In this document: one piece after another, positions 1-5,599 of the stretch
Layout of the letters: each line of letters opens with the position of its first letter
Position numbering within the stretch: position 1 is the stretch's first letter
Assembly: GCA_021852225.1 (NCBI GenBank)
Contig: JAJZOA010000075.1
Coordinates: 1 to 5,599 of the forward strand
Length of the DNA: 5,599 nucleotides
Source of the DNA: Planctomycetota bacterium
GTDB taxonomy: Bacteria > Planctomycetota > Phycisphaerae > WQYP01
Direction: 5' to 3'
Program-made: the position numbers and the translations under genes
The notes under the pieces: model-generated
Told to the model about the DNA's origin: nothing
What the model saw: the letters and a program-made list of their open reading frames with translations, nothing else
Database searches by the model: none

Positions 1-97
1 ACTGGTCTGCCCCTATTTGAGGTTGCTCAGGCCGATCCGGTGCGATAATGGAGCGATGTAGCGGCCCATGTGCGGCGTGCAAAGGCGACGTGTTCCA

Positions 98-210
98 GCG
101 AGTGCAAGTCTCGCCCCGGTAAAGGTCGTTGCGACCGGGAAGCTATCCCAGCGGAGGCGAAAGGAAAAGCCATCTTCCGCAGTCGGCTGATTGCCCCAGC
201 TTGCCGACTG
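98..210. ncRNA. Candidate structured RNA of four back-to-back stem-loops
   Basis: Four inverted repeats tile this stretch almost without gaps. GCGAG/CTCGC (98-102 with 110-114) encloses a 7-base loop. CCCGGT/ACCGGG (115-120 with 134-139) follows and competes with an inner GGTCG/CGACC (124-128 with 132-136). GCGGAGGC (151-158) pairs with GCC (169-171) and TCCGC (176-180) around a 4-base bulge. CAGTCGGC/GCCGACTG (180-187 with 203-210) is an 8-bp perfect stem, lengthened on the plus strand by a G-U pair (179 with 211). The first hairpin resembles a tRNA T-arm, but no matching acceptor or anticodon arms exist, so it is not a tRNA. I do not recognise a known RNA family, and the strand is undecided. 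Confidence 0.22.
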
Positions 211-270
211 TTGCGTAATTTGGATTTGAGCAATAGGCGACACATTTTCGGTACCCGGCCCGAGAAAATA

Positions 271-299
271 TTTACCGCGAATTTGAACAAGGGTATAAT
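271..299 (+). promoter_or_regulatory. Sigma70-like promoter, probable driver of the BMC-P genes
   Basis: A perfect -10 hexamer TATAAT (294-299) sits 17 bases downstream of TTTACC (271-276), which matches 4 of 6 positions of the -35 consensus. This is the best promoter-like sequence I found on the plus strand upstream of the BMC-P genes. Transcription would start near base 306 and give an untranslated leader of about 440 bases before the first start codon. There is no TG extension of the -10 box. Planctomycete promoters are poorly characterised, so a chance match cannot be excluded. Confidence 0.35.
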
Positions 300-405
300 C
301 CAAGTCAACACAGCTTGAAAAGGGATCGCGCGTTTGGTTGCAACTGACGAAATGCTTTCGGAATGCTTGCTTGCCCGCCAAAGCCCCCGGCGGCAGAATT
401 GTGGT

Positions 406-422
406 GCAGACATCTTGTCTGC
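406..422. repeat. Short perfect palindrome, REP-like
   Basis: GCAGACA (406-412) and TGTCTGC (416-422) form a perfect 7-bp stem closed by the three bases TCT. Short, strongly palindromic units of this kind occur dispersed between genes as REP-like elements in many bacterial genomes. Only one copy lies in this window, so repetition in the genome is inferred, not seen. There is no T-run after it on the plus strand, so it does not look like a terminator. Confidence 0.35.
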
Positions 423-541
423 CCGTAGACCTCGCGATATGTCCAGTTCCTCCAATACCTCCTGTGAGAACGAAATAATCTAATGCGGCTACAGCTCTGA
501 TCCAGAAATGCAGCTTTATTATGTCCGCAATCGAACATATA

Positions 542-608
542 GCCCGGTGCCTGGGCGCCTGATGCAGTGTGCCCCAGCACGGTGTGCGACGCGTCGGCAC
601 CCGCCGAC
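542..608. other. Cluster of three small stem-loops in the leader
   Basis: Three inverted repeats follow one another: GCCC/GGGC (542-545 with 553-556, 7-base loop), GTGC/GCAC (569-572 with 577-580, tetraloop) and GTCGGC/GCCGAC (593-598 with 603-608, loop ACCC). The last is the strongest, a perfect 6-bp stem with a tetraloop. If transcription starts near 306 they would all lie within the leader RNA of the BMC-P genes. No known riboswitch core was recognised. Confidence 0.22.
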
Positions 609-663
609 TTAACCTGACGCCGTTTGGCAGGCGGAGCAAGCTGTGCGATAATCAGACTCTTGG

Positions 664-691
664 CCAACCCGCCAGCCTGTCGGCGCGTTGG
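664..691 (+). promoter_or_regulatory. Extended hairpin 57 bases upstream of the first BMC-P gene
   Basis: CCAAC (664-668) pairs with GTTGG (687-691) and CGCC (670-673) with GGCG (682-685). They stack across one C-C mismatch to give nine pairs around an 8-base loop (674-681). It lies just before the ribosome-binding region of the first BMC-P gene. It has no U-run after it, so it is not a standard terminator. A role in leader folding, mRNA stability or protein binding is possible but unproven. Confidence 0.25.
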
Positions 692-735
692 AACGCAAAA
701 TTAGAACCTTACGGAAATTAAAAGGCCCACGGGCC

Positions 736-740
736 GGGAG
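736..740 (+). promoter_or_regulatory. Ribosome binding site of the first BMC-P gene
   Basis: GGGAG lies 8 bases before the ATG at 749, a good Shine-Dalgarno distance that supports this start. Immediately upstream, GGCCC (724-728) and GGGCC (731-735) form a small palindrome that abuts the site and could affect its accessibility. Confidence 0.65.
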
Positions 741-748
741 TTTCTAAC

Positions 749-1048
749 ATGATCATTGCAAAAGTTGTGGGTAAAGTTGTGGCCACGATGAAAGATGCCG
801 GCTTCGACGGTAAGAAGCTGGTTGTCACCCATGCCCATGTCATCAAAGATGGCCAGCTTGTTCCGGGCCAGAATATGATCATCGCCAATGACGAATTAGG
901 TGCCGGCGAGGGAGATATCGTCCTGGTGACACAAGGTAGCTCCGCACGGGTTGCGCCTGGCATGAAGGCGTGCGCAACCGACGCGGTGGTGGTAGCGCTG
1001 ATCGATCGTATCGATGCCGCCGGCCAACCGATTTTCCGGAAAAGCTGA
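749..1048 (+). CDS. BMC shell pentamer (BMC-P, EutN/CcmL family), copy 1
   Basis: This 99-residue protein belongs to the EutN/CcmL family, whose pentamers cap the vertices of polyhedral microcompartment shells in the cytoplasm. It starts with the family opening MIIAKVVGKVVAT. GxKL follows (residues 21-24), then the conserved GAGEGDIVLVTQGSSAR block (51-67) and the closing strand DAVVVALID (78-86). Length is normal for the family. Of the three copies here it keeps the family signature best, including SSAR, lost in the other two. The start is set by GGGAG 8 bases upstream. The gene ends 60 bases before copy 2, with a terminator-like hairpin in between. Such trios are known from planctomycete and verrucomicrobial compartments that process fucose and rhamnose; the substrate here cannot be read from this window. 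Confidence 0.95.
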   Translation: MIIAKVVGKVVATMKDAGFDGKKLVVTHAHVIKDGQLVPGQNMIIANDELGAGEGDIVLVTQGSSARVAPGMKACATDAVVVALIDRIDAAGQPIFRKS

Positions 1049-1056
1049 CGGGGCGG

Positions 1057-1083
1057 TCCTGCCGGAAAAGGCGGGATATTTTT
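1057..1083 (+). terminator. Terminator-like hairpin (possible attenuator) between BMC-P copies 1 and 2
   Basis: TCCTGCC (1057-1063) pairs with GGCGGGA (1070-1076) around the loop GGAAAA. One pair is a U-G wobble that works only in plus-strand RNA. The stem is followed at once by TATTTTT (1077-1083), which fits a weak intrinsic terminator. An alternative fold exists: TTTTCCGG (1032-1039), in the last codons of copy 1, is exactly complementary to CCGGAAAA (1062-1069), which covers part of the left arm and the loop. The two folds exclude each other, as in attenuators. The T-run is short, so read-through into copies 2 and 3 is expected. Confidence 0.4.
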
Positions 1084-1108
1084 AAGAATTTTGAGTATCG
1101 GATCGCTT

Positions 1109-1417
1109 ATGTTCATGGCCAAGGTTCAAGGAACGCTGACCGCTTCAACGAAGCACCCCACGCTTCGCGGCGCACGTCTGCTGATTATTCAGCCAGTGGA
1201 TGCGACAAACGGACAACACATGGGAATCCCGCAAATTGCAGTCGACACGCTGGGGGCGGGAGTTGATACACTGGTGCTGGTAACCAGTGATGGACGAGCG
1301 GTTCAGGAGATGCTTAAAACCACGGATGATTGTCCCGCCAGGCTTGCGATTGTGGCCATTGTCGATTCAAACCCTGCAGAATCGCGGCAGCAACCGGCGG
1401 CGACTGGGCTGGCATAA
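1109..1417 (+). CDS. BMC shell pentamer (BMC-P, EutN/CcmL family), copy 2
   Basis: This is a 102-residue EutN/CcmL-type vertex protein. It opens with MFMAKVQGTLTAS, followed by KHPTLRGARLLIIQPVD (residues 15-31), the block IAVDTLGAGVDTLVLVTSDG (43-62) and the last strand ARLAIVAIVD (77-86). A polar tail rich in Gln and Pro closes the protein. The SSAR motif of copy 1 is replaced by DGRA, and the usual second Gly of GxGxG is Asp53. I chose ATG 1109 because it aligns the family N-terminus. The frame stays open upstream to a TTG at 1091, and a second ATG lies at 1115. No strong Shine-Dalgarno is seen; GGA at 1100-1102 is the best candidate. It probably forms pentamers that cap some vertices of the same shell as copies 1 and 3. 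Confidence 0.92.
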   Translation: MFMAKVQGTLTASTKHPTLRGARLLIIQPVDATNGQHMGIPQIAVDTLGAGVDTLVLVTSDGRAVQEMLKTTDDCPARLAIVAIVDSNPAESRQQPAATGLA

Positions 1418-1489
1418 CACGGGTCAGAACCGCGATTTTCGCTTTGCCTGCCGGATTGCGGCGGCATGATTTAAACATTGAATCCATGT

Positions 1490-1493
1490 GGAG
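1490..1493 (+). promoter_or_regulatory. Ribosome binding site of BMC-P copy 3
   Basis: GGAG lies 7 bases before the ATG at 1501. An overlapping ATG at 1497 is out of frame, so the site fixes the start of copy 3. Confidence 0.6.
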
Positions 1494-1500
1494 TTGATGC

Positions 1501-1782
1501 ATGTATCTTGGAAAAGTGATTGGTGGAATTGAGGCCCGCATTCGCGTTGCCGGCCTGGATGCACACAGACTGGTGCTTATTCAACCACTCGATTTCAATC
1601 AACAGCCGGTGCGCTGGACCATTGTGGCCGCAGACGTAGTGGGGGCCTCGGCGGGTTCACTGGTGGCTTATGAGGAGGGGTGCGAAGCGGCCAATCCTTT
1701 TAAGCCGGTGCTGCCGGTGGATGCCTGCATCGTGGCGATTGTGGAAAGCTATCAGTTTCTGGGGCGACAAATCAATGCCTAG
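1501..1782 (+). CDS. BMC shell pentamer (BMC-P, EutN/CcmL family), copy 3
   Basis: This is a 93-residue EutN/CcmL-type vertex protein and the most diverged of the three. It begins MYLGKVIGGIEARIRVAGLD and continues with RLVLIQPLDF (residues 23-32), IVAADVVGASAGSLVAYEEG (41-60), an ANPF motif (64-67) and the last strand PVDACIVAIVESY (72-84). The GAGxGD loop of copy 1 has become GASAGS, and SSAR is absent. A segment with EEG and NPF takes its place, a pattern I associate with one pentamer subtype of planctomycete compartments (from memory, not checked). It lies 83 bases after copy 2 and ends the group. The next gene converges on it after a 97-base gap in which I see no strong terminator. Confidence 0.93.
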   Translation: MYLGKVIGGIEARIRVAGLDAHRLVLIQPLDFNQQPVRWTIVAADVVGASAGSLVAYEEGCEAANPFKPVLPVDACIVAIVESYQFLGRQINA

Positions 1783-1879
1783 GTGTTCTTGACAGGATTT
1801 GCTTTTCGGTCCAGCCCCGGCCCACGACGGAAAATGAATTCAGGGGCGCACGTTTATTTCCGGCTGACCGTCGGCCAGG

Positions 1880-3514
1880 TCACAAGCTTCCGGCATGCTG
1901 GTGTTTTGCCTTTTGATGGGCGGCACTCAGGATAAACTGGTGAATTTCCCGTGCGAGTTTCTTCCGCATGTCCGCGGGATGATACAACATGTGGCCGCCC
2001 CGGAAAAACACTTCCTTGATGTGGCTTTGAAGCCGCCGGCTCAAATTCAGATGATCCATGGAATAAACCGTTCCAAAAAACGGTGTGGCCAGATCAAAAT
2101 ATCCGCTGCACACAAGTACATGCATATATGGATCGCGGATCAGAGCGTTTCGCAGATTGTCGGTCACGAACAGGAATCCGGCCCCGCCAGGACCGAAATT
2201 CCAAGGAATTCCCGCCAGGGCTTTATAGGGAAGGTCATTGGAGTAATGCAGGTCCTGGCGGACATATTGGTTAAAGGCACTCGTGAAGGGTGCGATAAAT
2301 TCGGACATTGCCGGATCCCAGGATGCGCTGCCGCCGGTCGGGTGTGCGTTGTATCCGGTCAGGCGCGTATCCATGCGGCCTATGACGCGCCGCTGGTCAC
2401 GCAACAGTGCCTGTTCGAACGTACCCGGACCGACCCGCAGATTTGCCAGCAGAATGAATTTTTTCGAAAGGCCGGTCAATTTCGCAAGGGTTGCGGCCAC
2501 CTTTAATTTTTCCGCCCGAGGCAGGGAACTGCCTTTCGCCAGCGCGGAAATATAGGTGTGAAGCGCAAAGTGCTCCGCGGCGGCCAATGTTTTGTGGAAA
2601 TGCTTTTCCAGGTCCGGCGCAAGCTTATGGTGATACCAGGCGGCAGCCGTATAGCTTGGCAGGAACAGGGGATAGGGCGTGTCATTTCCCAGGCTCGGCT
2701 CAAGAATCTGAAAGTTCAGTGCGCAGGAAATCAGGATCACGCCATTAAGGGCCAATCCGGTATGGGCACTTAAATAGTCAGCCAATCCACATGCCCGCGT
2801 GGTGCCATAGCTCTCGCCCGCCAGAAACGTGGGAGAGCCCCAGCGTTTGTACATGGTCACGTACAAGCGGATGAATTTCGCAACGGATTGCACATCCTGA
2901 CTTACGCCATAAAACTTGCCGCCTGGCACGCCCGGAGCCGGTTGGCTGAAACCGGTTCCCACCGGGTCTACAAACACCAGGTCGGTATCGCGCAGCCAAC
3001 TCTGCCTGTTGGATTTGAGTCTGAATGGCGGGGGGGCAATGTTGCCGCGGGGAGTCAGGACCAGACGCATGGGGCCTGCGCAACCCAAATTCAGCCAGAG
3101 CGAGCCAGCACCAGGACCGCCATTGAAACAAAATGTCAGCGGGCGGTTGGCGCGCTGGTCGGCGGGCATATCTTTGGTATACGCAATGAAAAATATTTTC
3201 GCCTGCAATTTTCCCTGCTTACTGGTGACCGGCAGATAACCCGTATGCACGGTGTAGTGCAAGACCTTGCCATTGGCAAGGGTCAATGTGTTGTGCACAA
3301 CGACAATTGCATCTGGATGTGATGCCGGAATATGCCCTATCACGAACGCTGCGGGTTTCGCCGACTTTGGCGGAGGCGGGGCTTTCACCACGGCCTTTGC
3401 AGGCAGTGTGACCGATCGGCCTGCACTGACGGCGGTCAAAATGGAAAGAAACATGACACTAAGGCCCAACAGCTGCAATGCAGCGGCGTGTTTATAATTC
3501 AGCGTATGATTCAT
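1880..3514 (-). CDS. Secreted serine carboxypeptidase, peptidase family S10
   Basis: This 544-residue protein resembles S10 serine carboxypeptidases, alpha/beta-hydrolases that remove C-terminal amino acids from peptides, usually at acid pH. A signal peptide is visible: a Lys-containing start, a hydrophobic core (about residues 10-30) and AVSAG as the likely cleavage region, so it probably acts outside the cytoplasmic membrane. NGGPGAGS (131-138) gives the oxyanion site, GESYG (233-237) holds the nucleophile Ser235, SGYFD ends in Asp474 and RGGHM contains His508, so the catalytic triad is complete. An in-frame ATG lies 18 bases upstream (3532) without a ribosome site. I prefer 3514, preceded by AAAGG at about 10 bases. 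It converges on the BMC-P genes and shows no functional link to them. True substrate is unknown. Confidence 0.93.
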   Translation of the reverse strand: MNHTLNYKHAAALQLLGLSVMFLSILTAVSAGRSVTLPAKAVVKAPPPPKSAKPAAFVIGHIPASHPDAIVVVHNTLTLANGKVLHYTVHTGYLPVTSKQGKLQAKIFFIAYTKDMPADQRANRPLTFCFNGGPGAGSLWLNLGCAGPMRLVLTPRGNIAPPPFRLKSNRQSWLRDTDLVFVDPVGTGFSQPAPGVPGGKFYGVSQDVQSVAKFIRLYVTMYKRWGSPTFLAGESYGTTRACGLADYLSAHTGLALNGVILISCALNFQILEPSLGNDTPYPLFLPSYTAAAWYHHKLAPDLEKHFHKTLAAAEHFALHTYISALAKGSSLPRAEKLKVAATLAKLTGLSKKFILLANLRVGPGTFEQALLRDQRRVIGRMDTRLTGYNAHPTGGSASWDPAMSEFIAPFTSAFNQYVRQDLHYSNDLPYKALAGIPWNFGPGGAGFLFVTDNLRNALIRDPYMHVLVCSGYFDLATPFFGTVYSMDHLNLSRRLQSHIKEVFFRGGHMLYHPADMRKKLAREIHQFILSAAHQKAKHQHAGSL

Positions 3515-3636
3515 TCTGTGGGTACCTTTCATGCTGCAAAGAATTTTGGAACCATTTGCCGCGAAGATTTTTCAATACCTTCAGTTATCCTTAGTTGCCG
3601 CCCAGCGGCGAAACTTACTATTTTTCTTTTAGGAGG

Positions 3637-4107
3637 TCATTCAGCCTGTTTCTGCAAAGCATCCCGAATGGCGCTGATTAAAGGCTCTGTCGCACGGGAA
3701 TCAAGCCGTATTGGTTTCCAGGGTACAAAAAAGGAATCGCCATCCTTCCGCGGAATAATATGGTAGTGAAGATGCAAAACCGACTGCATCGCCTCCGGAC
3801 CGTTGTTTAACAGAATATGGCACGCCGTCGAACCGGTGGCTGCGGCCACGGCATTGGCCAATCGTGGCAGACGGGCGGCGACCTCCGCAATGACCTGGTC
3901 CGGAATATCAAAAATATTTTTATAATGGGCTTTGGGAATCACCAGAACATGCCCGGTGACGACCGGACCAATATCCAGGAACGCCAGTACGCAGTCATCC
4001 TCATACACGCGGTAGCAGGGAATTTCCCCGGCAATAATGCGACAAAATAAGCAGGATGGATCAGTCAACCGGGTCGCTGGGGGTTGGGTGGACATTTCGT
4101 GTGTCAC
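3637..4107 (-). CDS. HIT-family nucleotide hydrolase/transferase
   Basis: This 156-residue histidine-triad protein should act on the alpha-phosphate of nucleotides, as a nucleoside phosphoramidase or dinucleoside polyphosphate hydrolase in the cytoplasm. CLFC (residues 19-22) and His61 in PKAH form the usual zinc-binding part, followed by NNGPEAMQSV (101-110) and HLHYHII (112-118), the HIT motif, with His114 the expected nucleophile. The family usually has AGQ before the triad; here Gly is Met. Translation starts at GTG 4107: AGGAG lies 6 bases upstream, whereas the next ATG (4095) would be 18 bases away. An ATG two bases before the GTG is followed at once by a stop. The 122-base gap to the downstream peptidase gene argues against tight coupling. 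The exact substrate within the family cannot be told. Confidence 0.95.
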   Translation of the reverse strand: MTHEMSTQPPATRLTDPSCLFCRIIAGEIPCYRVYEDDCVLAFLDIGPVVTGHVLVIPKAHYKNIFDIPDQVIAEVAARLPRLANAVAAATGSTACHILLNNGPEAMQSVLHLHYHIIPRKDGDSFFVPWKPIRLDSRATEPLISAIRDALQKQAE

Positions 4108-4395
4108 ATCAGGCTCCTTTTCCAGGATGGGAATAGTTTGGCCATCGTGTGGACAGACAATAATCGAAAATGGGTTGCCGAGCGATGCGCCGCATGACGT
4201 TCACATAAAAGGTGAAAGGAATGACCTTTGCGCACTGTCGCCGCGCAAGATCGCCGAACGCACCCCGGCAGGATGGAACGCGAAAATCGGGACGAAGGTG
4301 GCCCGGCAGTTAACGACGGATTGCTTTCAGGCCGATGGCTGATAACCCGCCTGGCCTCAATGCGAGAGTTGCATTTCACGAACGGTGGTTCGCGA
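4108..4395. other. Intergenic region between the PKD protein and HIT genes
   Basis: The 288 bases contain open frames on both strands, but their translations are Arg- and Ser-rich and have no recognisable domain. Two inverted repeats are visible: TTGCGC/GCGCAA (4228-4233 with 4243-4248, 9-base loop) and CGAAC/GTTCG (4379-4383 with 4388-4392), the latter just after the stop of the PKD gene. Neither is followed by a T-run on the minus strand. I found no convincing promoter for the HIT gene. Confidence 0.5.
4114..4118 (-). promoter_or_regulatory. Ribosome binding site deciding the GTG start of the HIT gene
   Basis: Read on the minus strand, AGGAG within AAAAGGAG lies 6 bases before GTG 4107. 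It is too far from the in-frame ATG at 4095, so it selects the unusual GTG start. Confidence 0.65.
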
Positions 4396-5599
4396 TTATT
4401 TTTTGTAGGCATAGGGCGATTCCGGATAGTTTTGTTTAAGTTTGGCGAAAATCAACAAAGCTCTGTTGCGATGCCCCGCGTTATTGGCCGCCACACGGGC
4501 CTCGTAAAGCAGCCGTGCCGCGTAAAATGATTTGGGTTCAGCCGCCACAAATTGCATAGCCATCCGCACGGTGGCCATGGGATGGCCGGCGTGGCGGAGC
4601 AATTTCATGCGCAACAGTCTGGTATAGCCTTTAATGACAGCTTGGGGAAAATCCGCATCCCATTCATTCAGAAGTTGGCGGGCCGTGCGCAAATGATTCG
4701 ATTGAATATAGCTTTCCACATTGCGAGCCAGCACTCCCTGGCGAATTTCAGCCGCGCTGTAGGCCATGGCCGACCCACCGGAGGCCGCAATATACGATGC
4801 GGCAAGTTTTCCATTGCCCGTTCCAACAGCTGCAAAGGCCAGCGCGACGGAAATAAGCCGCTTTTCAGCAGCGGGCAAATGATGATGGCCGCTACGCCAT
4901 GCCTGCAGCACGGCCAGCACTTTGTTGGCGCTGTCTGTATGGTCGCACATCAGCACGGCATAATGCTGCAAAGCGCGGCTCTGGGCCAACACGGATATTC
5001 TTTTTTGTGCCACCAGCCGGTAAATAGTCGCGGCCTGAACGAAATTGTTCTTTGCCACAAGGCCGCGGGCAATCAGTCCGGCGGCTTTTTTTACCTGTTT
5101 GGCGTTTTGCGGATCTTTCGATTGCGCCCAGGCCAATCCCCACCGCGACAACCCATGGTAGGTGTTATATCGATGAAAAAATTCAATTCCGCGATAAAGC
5201 TGTGCGGCATCCAGCCGGTCGGTTCGATAGGTATTCAGAATGTTGGCAACCAGAACTGGCGGGTCGGCTGGCGGAAATGGAAACAGTGCGTACATTTCAG
5301 ATTTCACTACAAAGCGCAACGACGTGCGAAAGCTGTGGCCCGCCTGATTCACACGCATCGCCACCCGGTAAATTCCGGGCGTCATAAAAATATGATTCAC
5401 CTGAAGGCCGCTGGCACGCTGCCCGTCGGAAAACCGCCAGGTAACTGACGGGGAAAAGCTTGCGGGAACCAGTGCGGAAAAGCTGTACCGCTGAAAATAA
5501 TGAGAGGCGGGAACAAAAATCTGGGCCTGTGGGCGAATGGAAAAGTCGGCGGCATAACCTCCGGCGGTTTTCCGGAGCGCTCCAGCGCGTGCCGACGCT
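4396..5599 (-). CDS. PKD-domain protein with helical-repeat C-terminus, N-terminus beyond the window
   Basis: The frame is open from the right window edge to the stop at 4396, so 400 C-terminal residues are visible and the start is missing. About residues 38-83 form a PKD-type beta domain, with WRFSDG (54-59) and HIFMTPGIYRV (69-79) matching the family's WxFGDG and HxYxxPGxYxV. After a Pro-rich linker (PFPPADPP) some 300 residues are Ala- and Leu-rich and look all-helical. The last part, with ALLIFAKLKQNYPES, resembles a TPR-like unit. PKD domains usually sit on secreted or surface proteins and mediate protein or polysaccharide contact; helical repeats suggest a protein-binding scaffold. A GTG inside the PKD domain (5398-5400) could be mistaken for the start. 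Function is unknown. Confidence 0.8.
   Translation of the reverse strand, partial: ASARAGALRKTAGGYAADFSIRPQAQIFVPASHYFQRYSFSALVPASFSPSVTWRFSDGQRASGLQVNHIFMTPGIYRVAMRVNQAGHSFRTSLRFVVKSEMYALFPFPPADPPVLVANILNTYRTDRLDAAQLYRGIEFFHRYNTYHGLSRWGLAWAQSKDPQNAKQVKKAAGLIARGLVAKNNFVQAATIYRLVAQKRISVLAQSRALQHYAVLMCDHTDSANKVLAVLQAWRSGHHHLPAAEKRLISVALAFAAVGTGNGKLAASYIAASGGSAMAYSAAEIRQGVLARNVESYIQSNHLRTARQLLNEWDADFPQAVIKGYTRLLRMKLLRHAGHPMATVRMAMQFVAAEPKSFYAARLLYEARVAANNAGHRNRALLIFAKLKQNYPESPYAYKK

Larger units (their letters stand above)
1..748. other. Gene-poor, hairpin-rich region upstream of the BMC-P genes
   Basis: No convincing protein gene is visible here on either strand. The longest open frame lies on the minus strand (13-639), but its translation shows no recognisable domain, is rich in Arg, Cys and Trp scattered without pattern, and crosses several perfect inverted repeats. 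Other open frames on both strands are shorter and equally featureless. What the stretch does hold is a series of stem-loops (98-114, 115-139, 151-180, 180-210, 406-422, 542-608, 664-691) and a promoter-like sequence at 271-299. I read it as a non-coding leader or intergenic region. A decayed gene or an orphan minus-strand protein remains possible. Confidence 0.5.

Noticed and set aside
98..121. tRNA T-arm-like hairpin
   Set aside because: The loop lacks the TTC core and there is no matching acceptor stem or anticodon arm upstream.
13..639. Long minus-strand open frame (208 codons)
   Set aside because: No domain, no periodic pattern and no membrane segment is visible; it crosses several perfect inverted repeats, so chance openness in GC-rich DNA is more likely.
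305..667. Minus-strand open frame of 120 codons
   Set aside because: It overlaps another open frame and the hairpin cluster, and its Arg/Cys-rich translation matches nothing I recognise.
1091..1108. TTG start extending BMC-P copy 2 by six residues
   Set aside because: The family N-terminus aligns with ATG 1109, and the extra residues do not fit the beta-barrel start.
1828..1862. Inverted repeat CGGAAA/TTTCCG in the convergent gap as a shared terminator
   Set aside because: Only six pairs with a 23-base loop and no T-run on either strand.
3597..3630. GCCGC/GCGGC hairpin followed by a T-rich stretch upstream of the peptidase gene
   Set aside because: The T-run begins 11 bases after the stem and on the plus strand, where no gene ends.
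4379..4392. CGAAC/GTTCG hairpin after the PKD gene stop as terminator
   Set aside because: Only five pairs and no T-run on the minus strand.
4104..4412. Minus-strand open frame bridging the PKD and HIT genes (102 codons)
   Set aside because: It overlaps both genes' ends, is Arg/Ser-rich without domains, and has no clear ribosome site.
4552..5448. Plus-strand open frame of 298 codons
   Set aside because: It lies opposite the PKD/helical-repeat gene, whose frame has a clear PKD motif; the plus-strand translation has none.

Overview
The window looks like a chromosomal piece of an uncultivated or poorly known bacterium of the Planctomycetes-Verrucomicrobia group, most likely a planctomycete. 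The evidence is a run of three bacterial microcompartment (BMC) pentamer genes like those of the planctomycete/verrucomicrobial sugar-degrading compartment, together with a secreted serine carboxypeptidase and a PKD plus helical-repeat protein. Base composition is moderately GC-rich and even across the genes. This assignment is inference; no rRNA or marker gene is present.

Layout: bases 1-748 hold no convincing gene. They are rich in inverted repeats and contain a good sigma70-like promoter on the plus strand (271-299). Three plus-strand genes follow (749-1048, 1109-1417, 1501-1782). Each encodes a different EutN/CcmL-type BMC-P vertex protein of about 93-102 residues. Between the first and second lies a terminator-like hairpin, and its left arm could instead pair with the end of the first gene, so an attenuator is possible. 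No shell hexamer and no compartment enzyme is visible in the window.

The rest is on the minus strand and converges on the BMC-P group: a secreted S10-family serine carboxypeptidase (1880-3514), a HIT-family nucleotide hydrolase/transferase (3637-4107, GTG start), and a PKD-domain protein with a long helical-repeat C-terminus (4396 to beyond the right edge). Gaps of 122 and 288 bases separate these genes, so a single operon is not obvious.

How they work together: the three pentamers would cap the vertices of one polyhedral protein shell, whose hexamers and enzymes must be encoded elsewhere. The three minus-strand genes show no evident link to the shell. The most interesting signals are the isolated, highly diverged pentamer trio, the possible attenuator inside it, and the hairpin-rich leader upstream.
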